The translations under genes were made by a program, and so were the position numbers. 48,350 nt of DNA. Source: Nemertoderma westbladi. Taxonomy: Eukaryota > Xenacoelomorpha > Nemertodermatida > Nemertodermatidae. The DNA lies in the NCBI GenBank assembly GCA_032718475.1, contig JAUCBJ010007633.1, positions 1 through 48,350 of the forward strand, read 5' to 3'. The notes beneath the pieces were generated by a model, which was given only the letters and a program-made list of their open reading frames with translations, was not told where the DNA came from and did not search any database. This document shows positions 11,601-19,937 of the stretch, piece after piece. How positions within the stretch are numbered: position 1 is the first letter of the stretch; every line of letters begins with the position of its first letter.

Positions 11601-12188
11601 TATCAGGGTGGTTAGGTAGACGGGGGTACCAAGATCTTTTAGAGCATTTAGTACTGCCGTCGGATCCACCATCATCATCACTATGGCAAATCTGACACAG
11701 TCTCTAGCCTCCCACCCATTTTCCTGTTTGGGGCCAAACTTGTCCAAAACCACATGGTACAAGATGGTAACGCCAAAAACGAATCCAAATATTCCTATTA
11801 GTACAGATTTGAGTAAACATTTTTTTAATGCATAAACATCCAAGTCGTAAGCATATTTGAATAGAATAGCTGGTAGAAAAACATGTGTGATAGTCTCTGG
11901 ATGTATGTTTATCAATACATCAAATAATCCAGAATCTGGAGTAATGAATCCAAATATAAAACCAACAATTGTTATAGCGACTGTGTATGGTATATGCTGC
12001 AGGGTCTTCGCAAAGGGACTCTCCTGCAACACATATCTAGTTATTACTCCTATAAGGAGGAGAATCGAGAACACAAGAACTAGCTCGACCACATGCCCTG
12101 GTGTTGGTGTTGTGTCGTTAATCTCTAAATTTGATTCGGCTGTTAAGGGGTTTTGTCTAACGACCTTAGAATCGCCCAAACTATTCAT
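8694..12188 (-). CDS. SLC9C1-like: SLC9C-like protein (sperm Na+/H+ exchanger family), intronless, altered ion site
   Basis: Encodes 1164 residues, about the usual length for SLC9C, in one uninterrupted frame. Start: ATG at 12188, with A at -3 and G at -1; upstream codons are open only back to a TAA and contain no ATG. Domains (numbered from this Met): Na+/H+ exchanger domain about 34-450 with 11 or more membrane segments; a linker with a polybasic stretch (about 512-523, KPKKKPKSKKK); a voltage-sensor-like S1-S4 domain about 640-775; a cyclic-nucleotide-binding-like domain about 935-1045. Family marks: VDPTA (D175), GES (E199), SGLRG (R397), S2 E705 and K709. Oddities: the CPA1 Asn-Asp pair is T203-N204, so the ion-binding Asp is missing; S4 has K761 and R764 and then Pro rather than further regularly spaced charges; the binding loop reads AGDLLWL (Asp for Glu) without the usual Arg. 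It is expected in a plasma or flagellar membrane. It is paralogous to the gene at 19938-23384. A retrocopy-derived, transport-altered or transport-dead member is inferred. It is not a decayed pseudogene, since no stop or frameshift is present. Confidence 0.9.
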   Translation of the reverse strand: MNSLGDSKVVRQNPLTAESNLEINDTTPTPGHVVELVLVFSILLLIGVITRYVLQESPFAKTLQHIPYTVAITIVGFIFGFITPDSGLFDVLINIHPETITHVFLPAILFKYAYDLDVYALKKCLLKSVLIGIFGFVFGVTILYHVVLDKFGPKQENGWEARDCVRFAIVMMMVDPTAVLNALKDLGTPVYLTTLIAGESLCTNAVCILAFGFMQDSSNAFGTSYIILLIWTVIGSIVFGLVTGKCTTKLLEQFFENPTGEITITIMGLFMTRSLSTGMSLNGYIATIAFGIQLSNNKTSISESVHPSFRNIYAILNYITKTLLFLTCGLGAARLISVINRVDIVNAVLLYIVVIIIRTLVVICWYIILKIRWYNGHGGKISISFSQAIIVILSGLRGILNVAFILIVVRKFGDDSEVGDRMLFNCSAVVIITLLVNGMTARKIMESLKIDKKNHVSLQHVGLAINKINNSSNKLIETIAKDERHKLVKWDEVLKAREISDKYRNERLGERLKPKKKPKSKKKNGETIDYRINSLLICQSECYSENYSNGKLLAPALHELNYLNRMALDTNQRIELEDIKDSATRNKKCLSSVDEFFVNRANCSKVSVIQKTCCKWFIQPPSSLIAKAQTILKRYHLQVTNDILVILSVIFRTLTITHYNDILCKFGKDFSEENDEDTIEYYKSIIYLSLNEIFHCIVIFSYTLELVLKFITTGMDIHLCFYSHNMFLSFIWITSIVESYKFFTGDICQVYGLMILLIYIKLVRLVPTICKYISTKVDHMHSQSIACEYNMARVQILAEEKTRVSLNDNLKALDRRDAGNVFDEKTFSESYYNLNVNETDQLVEELKEFTQNLETAHPNICQSVQTQIATNLILKQQRNEIKMMVSKGHLDPFEATGLNVQISKALDENARAKYSDRRHSHVHLNIPWLLQVMDLHPILGANKNDLEWKRQGDKIVDLEDYIDNEEYTDMFVICSGLVQSTYMSISSGSQRKGIREIKGPDTIAGDLLWLLKQENLLITPGQDGQYEEFTCLSKKVSLLRIYEPMNQTQEFVDEVWKHWAMDNAARMLTKRNSGFTKQSAMKYIHGKVKLLKLHGKQSMNNTYNVNNDSEFLFFVYGELELCRSVSNSTTDVTKAISVVAPHILPKNTVMVKATGTLAVLLIKH

Positions 12189-12533
12189 CTTTAAGGATAT
12201 ACTATTATTTTTGCTTTGCGTCACACTTTGGAAGCTTTTTCTTTCATGTTACCCCGTTCCAATAAGCAAGAAGGAAGTCAACAAATATTTACTCTGTGGT
12301 AACTCTTAAGTTCTACAACATTTTATTTAAATGTTCTAATTTAAGTTATTATTCTATGTATATTTTATTATTTGCAATTGAATAACACCTTATTCCCCTT
12401 CAGCCCCGTTTTTTATTTAGCTCTATGGCCACATTGGCACCTAGTTCCAAGTGTAGTATGGTGGGTCGAAAAAATTTTTTTTTCTTCCAATCTTTTTATA
12501 ACTTTACCATAAGTTACATTTAAATTATCTAAC

Positions 12534-12606
12534 CATGGATCACAAACTTTTTAGGTTGCAAGTTGATCAATTGTTAACTTAGAAACCAAAAAGTTTGGGA
12601 TCCATG
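12534..12606. repeat. Inverted repeat / hairpin upstream of gene 1
   Basis: Arms at 12534-12557 and 12584-12606 are near reverse complements (left begins CATGGATCACAAACTTTTT; right is AACCAAAAAGTTTGGGATC plus CATG) around a 26-nt loop. It lies about 350 nt upstream of the gene 1 ATG. It could be a minimal MITE or a structured promoter/5' UTR element; sequence alone does not decide. Confidence 0.7.
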
Positions 12607-12712
12607 ACTCGAGGGAACATGGAGCCTTTCTACACACTATTATGTGTTCTTACACATATTCTTTATTTTGGTGATGATCAAACTCTTATATTCCTATGAT
12701 ATTAAGCTCATA

Positions 12713-12768
12713 CGAACCGCAATCATTTAGTGTTGTAGTGTTCAGTGTTGGAGACACCATCAAAACAA
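12713..12768 (+). repeat. Single end of the MITE family seen intact at 43430-43647
   Basis: Carries GAACCGCAAT near its start and GACACCATCAAAACAA near its end, in the same order as the left arm at 43430-43475. A related copy in the same orientation lies at 14173-14215, on the other side of the CR1/L2 fragment. Confidence 0.6.
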
Positions 12769-12772
12769 CAAC

Positions 12773-14025
12773 ATAATAATAATAATAATAATAATAATAT
12801 ACAATTTATTATTATGCGCCTTTTTCGCAAGGTTTAAAGGCGCAGTAGTAAAAACAGTTAGAAAGTCAGTTGAAGGCCCTATTTTATTATATAAACATGT
12901 TTTGAGCTGAGATTTGAATGATTCTAAATTAGTGCAAGTTCTTAAGCTAAGGGGGAGGCTGTTGAAAATAACTGGAGCAGCATTTTTAAATGCACGGGAA
13001 CCGACGACCGTCTTTAGGTTGTATCTTGGGACCAATAAAGTCCACAGTTGTTGGGTTCTAGTCGGGTTGTAGTTTGGAGTCAACAGTTCTAAAATGTAAG
13101 ACGGGGCGAGACCATTAAGTGCCTTCCACATCATGAGTGCAATCTTGTACTCGATGCGGAAGGTGACCGGCAACCAGTGAAGAGTTCGTAAAGTAGGGGT
13201 GATGTGAGACCAAACAGGTTGACCTGAAATAAGGCGGGCGCAGCTATTAAGTGCAAGTTGTAATCTGTTGAGGGATACAGTTGGTAGTTTATACAGGAGA
13301 CTGTTGTTTTGATCGATACGTGATATTATTAGAGCATTGACAAGTGATGTGACAAGGATTGACAAGGAAGTTGAGTTGTTACGGTGGATAAGGATTGCCG
13401 CCTAGAGAGACTGAGAATTCTGATGCAAAGCTCAAGAAATCATTGCCGCGTCCAAGTAGTAGGATATATGTCTTGTCATCATTCAAGAACAGGTGAAGTT
13501 CGTCGAGTTTGACTTTGATGGCTTGAATGCAATTTGTTATCGAACCTTTTAGTGCCAATGAGTCAGGGCAGTTGAAAATTATGAAGATCTGGTTGTCGTC
13601 AGCGTAGATGTGGTAACCAACTTCAAGATGGTCACATGCTGTAGCAATGGGCAGACAGTATATAAGGTACGGGATTGCTCCAGGGATTGCCCTGGGGAAC
13701 TCCACTGAAAAGATTTACAACTCGAAAAAGTTTCCCATTTATTGAAACTACGAATGATCTATCTGATAGGTATGATTTGAACCACTGATAAACAGTGCCA
13801 ACAATGCCGATATTATGAAGTGTGTCCAGTAATATGTTGTAATCGACAAGGTCGAAGGCGGCCGATTGGTCTAAGAGAATGAGAGCTGCGAATTTACCAC
13901 TATCAATAGTTTCGAGTAAATACTTTGTAATCTGCACAATAGCGTTTCAACAGAGTGACATTTACGATAACCCGAGACAAACTTTGGAATAATATTATTC
14001 TTATCTAGGTAGTCAATCAATTAAC
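12773..14025 (-). mobile_element. 5'-truncated, decayed CR1/L2-type LINE (reverse transcriptase part)
   Basis: On the minus strand this reads, across shifted frames: KFVSGYRKCHSVETLL (fingers region, about 13985), AAFDLVDYNILL (RT motif A), GVPQG (motif B), YADD (catalytic motif C at 13606-13595), then a C-terminal block with HITPTLRTLHWLPV, ALNGLAPSY and FNSLPLSLRT, which is characteristic of CR1/L2-like elements. It ends in an (ATT/AAT)n tail at 12773-12799, typical of such 3' ends. The frame is broken between 13632-13705 and again near 13370, and the 5' part (endonuclease) is absent. It sits about 0.6 kb upstream of the gene 1 start. Confidence 0.88.
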
Positions 14026-14172
14026 ATTAATAATATTACTTCTCTAACTATTTTCAAAAGGTGTTGTAGGCAGGTACAAAATGCCAATACCAATACCAAC
14101 ACCAATCCCATATAAGCATTTCACTGAAAATGATACTTCCATTTGTCTCACTGAATCGTGAATGGGGACATT

Positions 14173-14215
14173 TGAACCGCAATGATTGATCTAATGGTTG
14201 TAGTCACCATCAATG
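14173..14215 (+). repeat. Second single end of the 43430-type MITE
   Basis: GAACCGCAATGATTGATCTA and TAGTCACCATCAA match the arm of the element at 43430-43647 in order and orientation, with several changes. Confidence 0.5.
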
Positions 14216-14339
14216 TGTTAGTAGGCTAAATACTTTTTGCCATAGTTAATCAAGTACAATCAAATCAAATCAATGCAGTATATATAGGAAGTATGACATA
14301 AACTTTTGTGAAGTGTCAACTGGAATAAATTATAAGCAA

Positions 14340-14590
14340 AATATAAGCAGATGTCCCCTAATCACCTTTACCCACTAGCGGCAGACTGGGTAACAGAAAC
14401 CTCAGTCTGAGGTCTAGAATATATAGGCCAGGAATCAATCAGGAGTCATCATTATAAACAATGATACAAAATGGCTGAAGGTTTTCCATTCAGACATTTC
14501 TGAAATGTTTTCATTGCAGCCTACTAGGGTAGACTGGAGAACTGCAGATGGATTATAACCCCAACAAATATGTTGAATAGTACTAGCATG
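14340..14590 (+). repeat. Diverged dispersed repeat, partner at about 17090-17410
   Basis: Shares, in order, a CTAGCGGCAGACTGG-like segment, a CTGAGTTTCTAGAATATAT-like segment, an ATGATTATAAA...AAATGGCTGAAGG-like segment and TTTCAGACATTTC with the stretch at about 17090-17410, with many differences. It is probably an old transposon remnant of unknown class. Confidence 0.5.
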
Positions 14591-14594
14591 AATC

Positions 14595-14970
14595 AGCAAG
14601 TTGATAGATTTACATGCCTGGGATGATGCCTGCTGTCATCGGCATCATTGATGGCTTCAACAAGCTCCGGCACTTCTGAATTCTCTGGTCCGTCCAGGGT
14701 GCCTTTTTTCTGCTTCTTTTTTCTGCTTTCTTTCTATGGTCATATTGTTACCACAGATGCAAGCGCCTTATACCTGTTGCTCAGCTCTAGTGTGACGCTG
14801 GTCTGGATCTCATACTGGGCTGTTGCAATAAAGAGGACCAATGGTACATTGGCAATGCAGATTTCTTACGAAATAAAATATGGTCTATCTGGGACCCGTT
14901 TTTGACCGACCAGACCGTAGTGAAAAGCTGCATGTGTCCACAGCTTTTCAATTCGCTGAAAAAGCAGTGC
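14595..14970 (-). mobile_element. Decayed fragment of the 29855-type LINE, endonuclease/RT junction
   Basis: Nucleotide matches to 31610-32250 of the better copy are clear (for example TGCCTGGGATGATG, ATACCTGTTGCTCAGCT and ATATGGTCTATCTGGGAC), with internal deletions. A broken minus-strand frame still reads SQIDHILF and SLLQQPS, corresponding to the endonuclease C-terminus. It is a dead fragment with both ends missing. Confidence 0.85.
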
Positions 14971-17089
14971 GGCAATGTGGCCGGTAATGAAAGGTTGAGT
15001 TGGGGCAGTCTATTACGTATTACACGTCTATAGCAATTCACCACTTTTAATGAAAAGCCTCTGTGGTGTTTTGGTCAACATACCTGAAAGATTATGTGGA
15101 GAGTCGGGTTCGATTCCAGACCGTAGCGAATTCAAATTTTTTGGTGACGATTTATTACCAATGGCATTATTGCGGTATTGTTGTGCAGAGCAGCTTTACG
15201 TGAAAAGTTACACAACTAAATTATTGTGTATTTCTACTATTTTCCTGAAGAAAATAGCACATTTTAACAACGTACTTAATTTAATACGGGTTATAAAACG
15301 ATCACATGATTTAAATACAATGAAATGTTTTTAAAAAATATTCTAGAACAAAATTATTTGTTCTAGAACTTTGATTTTATATTCGTACGTAGAAAAAATG
15401 TTCTAAAACATCAATAAAAGTTCAAAACTAGTTAGTATTAAAAATATTGCAGATAATTTGTGTTTAGAACGAATTTGTGATATATGTATATGATTATGTG
15501 ATGGCGGCGATATTTCAAATCAAGTTACCTACTCCACAATACTAAACTAAAGTCAATAGAATAGGTTACAGTTCTTTTTTTGTGAGTAATCAGCTCTTAT
15601 TTCGTTATAAAGATTATTGCAAAATCTAGCTTAATATATAAGAATTGTTGTGGTGGGGGTGCGGTGCGCACAAAATCTTCCGAACAAACACCTTTAAATA
15701 CTTATATCTATACTATAGCTAATTAAATGTTTCATGTGATTCTGTCAAAAGGCCCAATATTGTAGGCCTATTTGTAATAAAAAAAACATTTCTATGCAGG
15801 GTGATTACAAAACAAAGACCCAATTATAAAGACCAGCATAATCGTGTAACATGTGTTAATTTTCGTTTATTGTTTTGGTTCCCCCAACACGCCTCTGTAA
15901 CCTGCTCCTTTACTAACCTGCTTCTTTCAATGGCAATGGGACCTAACGCTCTTTGGGACCTAATGCTCTTTGGGACCTAACGCGACTTTACCTCTTTGTT
16001 TTGTACAGAACGGGTAGTAAAGTCTTGGGTCTTTGGTCTTTGTTTTGTACTCACCCTTTCTATCCAGCCGACTACGTTACTAGCTAGTATCAGAAAGCAG
16101 AGTTTTAGGGTATTATACTTTGCAAATAATAGTTACACAACACAGATTATATATAATCTTACCGTTTAAATGTAGGAAAACTACACTACACTGTGTTAAA
16201 TTTAAATGGCCGTAAGCTAATAGTAATAATTATATCAATACAATGTATAATTTCTATTTAGTTGACCAGTTAGCACCAATAAAAGTATCATCATCGGTTT
16301 TAGTTCGCAATGTGTCTCATATTTTGTTGGCAAATTCCTTTTACAAAAATTTGGCTATGCGTTCTGGAATTATTTAACGCCATTGAGACCATTTCTGATG
16401 TTTAATATACAATTAATACAAGATTATAAATTAAATTCAATTAGTTTAATATAATGTATGTAATAAGTTTATACTTTGCTAACGAAATAGGCTTGATTGG
16501 TTTAAACATTTGTTATAATAATAGCAAAATTATAATATCGAAACAGAGTTCATAATAAATTAATTAATTATACACCACTGCCAATCAGTTAAATGCCTAT
16601 TAAACGGCTGGAGCGCCTGTTTCTGAAAGATCCATGGAGGCTGTGAGATGTTCATTGTTCAGTTCTCGGATCATTGCTAACTGGACCCTTTGTCTCACCC
16701 ACCCACCCCTTCTTTGACCTTTCTGAAAGACCTGGTACACGCATATACTTTGCTATCGTCGTCTATTTACTACAACAACTCAGTAATAACTTTTCTAGTA
16801 ACTACTGTATGCAACAATTAATTTTAATATGTTTAACAATTGTCACTACGAACTACTATGAATTAAATTATGTGGTGTCAGTCTCATACGGTAGTATGTG
16901 CTAGTAACCATTCCAAAACTCAATCGCACTAAACAATTTATGTTGTATATTTTCCGACTTGCAGAAAATGACATACCAACCCACTGAACATGTGCACTTA
17001 ATTTCGCACATTTTAATTTGGTGCACCATTAATATTCATACCTTTCGTTTCTATCTTATTGTATATCGCCTAATCACTTTGCTACAAGG
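14971..17089. other. Intergenic DNA, no supported gene
   Basis: AT-rich. Contains a pair of TTCTAGAAC palindromes at about 15340-15370 (see separate entry) and one copy of TTTATTGTTTTGGTT at 15866-15880 followed by CTGTAACCTGC. Short frames show no recognisable protein. Confidence 0.55.
15338..15372. repeat. Inverted TTCTAGAAC pair
   Basis: TTCTAGAACAAAATTA followed by TTTGTTCTAGAAC forms a short hairpin. The word matches those in the element at 28955-29623, so this is probably a remnant of that family. Confidence 0.5.
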
Positions 17090-17410
17090 GTCAGGCAGGG
17101 TAACTGCAGTCGATTAAGACCTCACAATAACTCAATCTGAGTTTCTAGAATATATGTGCTAGGAAGAAATGATTATAAAAAATCATTCTAAAATCTGAAG
17201 GTTTTTTTATTTCAGACATTTCAGCCGTATTGCGGAATATTAGAGAAGTGCATATGGAATAGGGTCCCCACAAAAACACAGCCAGTATTCTAGAACATAT
17301 ATGTCAAGTTTCAGCTTAAACTAATTAAAATCAAGGAATCGCTAGGGGTTTTTAACTTCGACACAATTCGCCCTCTAGCGGCAGACTGGAGAACTACGGA
17401 CCGATCACCT
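17090..17410 (+). repeat. Diverged dispersed repeat, partner at 14340-14590
   Basis: Shows the same ordered segments as 14340-14590, including TCTAGCGGCAGACTGGAGAA near 17383 and TTTCAGACATTTCAG near 17210. No coding content. Confidence 0.5.
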
Positions 17411-17606
17411 TCCTCACAAAAGGGCCGAAACGTACGTATAGCGCTGGTTCAACCCCCAGAGTCGTGCTTCCTCATTCTTTCCATTTCTGAACATAACCCA
17501 ACCCTTATATTACATCAAAAACTATTTAGGCCAATCTTTTTACTATTTTTTTTATTCGAAAATGGAGATTTATGTAACTTCACTGCAGTTATTTTTTAAC
17601 CACATC

Positions 17607-18794
17607 GTGATTTGTTGGTACTGATGGAAGCTGGCCATGCAAGGATTCCAAATATGTAACACAATGTGAATTTCGTTGAAAAACTAGCTTATATATGGGC
17701 GTTCGAAAGTTGCATGGTTTTGCACCTGCACGAGGCTGTTTTATTCTATTTTATAAATATACCATATTCTGTAAGATTATCTTAAATTTTATGGTATCGT
17801 GTAGTTATTTTTCATATTAAAAAATTTAGTTAAATATCAAGTTGAGGTTAACTGCGGTAAACGGTTTGAGGTCCCCCCGATCATTTTATTTACTTGAACA
17901 ATGTAAAGTATCCTTATAAAGTATCCTACAATTGTTATACAAAGTGTACCCAGTCCGAACCATCAGTCAAACGTTTAATTAATGGGGGTCACAGCTCAAT
18001 TAATGCTAAGGTTGTCTGTCGGGAGCAGTTGTGCACTAACGCTATCGATCGTATATTTATAATAGTTAAGCAAGCAAGCAAACAGTCGGCCGAAGCCGGA
18101 GGCGACCCGAAGGCTCCTCTTTCGATAGCTGCTACCCGAGGGTAGGGGTGGGCGCTACTCCTATCCCAAGATTTGCTCCCAGTTATTTAACTGGTACTAA
18201 TTTTATCGACCCCAGTGGATGAAAGGCCGAGTGGACCCTGGCGGGGCTGAACCTACAACCAATAGATTGCAGGCCCGGCGCTCAACCAACTGAGCTACCC
18301 CGCCTTTAAATAGTTAAACATTACAGAATATATATTTGTCAGATGAAACAGAGGGGAATGCAAGCATACCATCCCATAATCAATTAGCTGACAACTCTTG
18401 AGATATCTTTGGGTAGTCATATTATTTCCATAAATTTGTTAGTTAAAATGTCATATTTTGAAACTAGCTAACTTTCTAGAATATCTAAACAGTAATTAAG
18501 TTGATAGCTTGTTTCGGAAGAACACAAACGATTTACTATGTAATCTATAACCCCAAGTTAGCTAGCTAGCCCAATTCCGGCTGCATGGCCTAATAGTTTA
18601 GGACGTCTTCATTCATACATAACAAATGTTCCAGAATTTGATGTATTCATTAAATAGAATAGCCTTGTGCAGATCAAAACTATGCAACTCTCGAACACTA
18701 ATATCTAACCCCTTACCATCATATCAATATTCAGATTATGTTACATATTTGGAATCCTTGCATGGCCAGCTCTCCATCAGTAGCAACAAATCAC
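17607..18794. mobile_element. 1.19-kb inverted-repeat element with a nested SINE
   Basis: Left arm about 17607-17732 and right arm about 18667-18794 are reverse complements with moderate divergence: both begin GTGATTTGTTG[GC]TACTGATGG, continue GGCCATGCAAGGATTCCAAA and reach GTTCGA[AG]AGTTGCAT. A third arm copy is at 3095-3165. The interior has no transposase frame and contains a tRNA-derived SINE in the minus orientation. It is probably a non-autonomous DNA transposon; the superfamily is unknown. Confidence 0.7.
18060..18304 (-). mobile_element. tRNA-derived SINE
   Basis: The minus strand begins at 18304 with a 65-nt tRNA-like head (to 18240): GGCGGGG pairs with CCCCGCC at the other end, the A box is TAGCTCAGTTGGTTGAGC and the B box is GGTTCAGCCCC. 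The anticodon and T stems do not fold properly, so it is not a working tRNA. A tRNA-unrelated body follows (CCACTGGGGTCGATAAAATT, TAGTACCAGTTAAATAACTG) and ends in a (GCTT)n tail near 18064-18080. Internal pol III promoter boxes are present. Confidence 0.85.
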
Positions 18795-18918
18795 TATTAT
18801 AAGGATGATGAATATCTGGTGCAATATCTCGTGAGACACTTTTTTCAAACGCATGTAGCTCAAGCATGACCTACTATAGATCTATAGTAGGCCATGGCTC
18901 TCTATAGCAATATCAATA

Positions 18919-19525
18919 GCATTCTTAATATATGCATACACTGTCTCCCTTAATACAACAAACACTTTTAGCAAGTCATAGTCCCCCCACCCCTCCCTCC
19001 CCCCTTCATTTTTTTTTTCAAATTCCAAACATATTCTACGAAATTTGGTATGATGATATTTCGACAATTTTTCTTATTGCTGGCAGGGCTGGAATTTCCG
19101 AGCTATTTAAATACAACAAGTCGTTAAAAATCGTCTATTTCGCAATATTCAACCACCTCCGTCGGCTTTATTTTTCGGCTTTGGAATGTAATCTAGACAT
19201 CATTAGAACCGCCTTCATCTGCAGATTCCGAATCTGAAAACCGTTTTCAATTTCACAAATAACTTGCGGAGATATTAAAAAATCAAATGTATACATTTTG
19301 ACACATAAATCGATATAATTGTAATATTTTTATTACTCAATTCTAGAATATTAATTACGGGTCGAGAATCCGGCCCTGCCTACCTACCGACAGTAAGAAA
19401 AGTTGTCGAACTATCATCATACCAAATTTCGTATCATTTGATTGAAATGTGAAAAAATTACGGTGGCTAAAAATGGTTGTTGTATTAAGGGAGATGGTGT
19501 TTATATGTGTGCATACATATAATGC
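18919..19525. mobile_element. 607-bp inverted-repeat element (MITE candidate)
   Basis: Left arm about 18919-19090 and right arm about 19365-19525 are reverse complements: shared segments include TCTCCCTTAATACAACAA, TACGAAATTTGGTATGATGA and GGCAGGGC. The left arm carries an inserted C-rich tract (18982-19007). No coding content. Confidence 0.75.
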
Positions 19526-19937
19526 ATCTGCAATGTTAATAGTAGTCGATAGTAATAGTACTAGTAGTATGTAATAGTTAGTTATTAATTATAATTTTCT
19601 AATGTGATCCGTGAGAGATTTTTGTAATAGAGCAGGGTTCCGTTTTATAACAATGAATTAATTTCCGTCTTTATTAATGTCACTACTGCCTTTATTGGCA
19701 AATTTGGTGTTCGAATAATATAATAAGAATTAAAAAAAATCAGCTAAATTTGATAAGTTATGAGATAAAAACATAAAATATAATTATTTATAGATTGCAT
19801 TGGTTAAAAATCAGAGTTATGTACATAACTGAAAATGGTTTTGTAAAACGCCTTGTAAAGCTCCGTTTTCTATTTTACTGCAAGGCCGTAGCTGCATCTA
19901 ACTGCATATCGCAACTTGCAGCCGATTCGGAAGTGGT
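19526..19937. other. Intergenic DNA downstream of gene 2
   Basis: AT-rich. Two minus-strand AATAAA motifs lie within about 19671-19697, roughly 250 nt past the gene 2 stop, and are possible polyadenylation signals. No gene is supported. Confidence 0.5.

Noticed and set aside
12189-12224. Extending gene 1 to a GTG 12 codons upstream
   Set aside because: GTG starts are not normal for animal nuclear genes. The ATG at 12188 has a good context, and an in-frame TAA lies a little upstream.
12760-13365. Stand-alone host gene encoding a 201-residue protein
   Set aside because: It is the C-terminal part of the CR1/L2 LINE, next to its AAT-repeat tail.
18240-18304. Functional tRNA gene
   Set aside because: Only 65 nt, with anticodon and T stems that do not pair; the tRNA-unrelated body that follows shows it is a SINE head.
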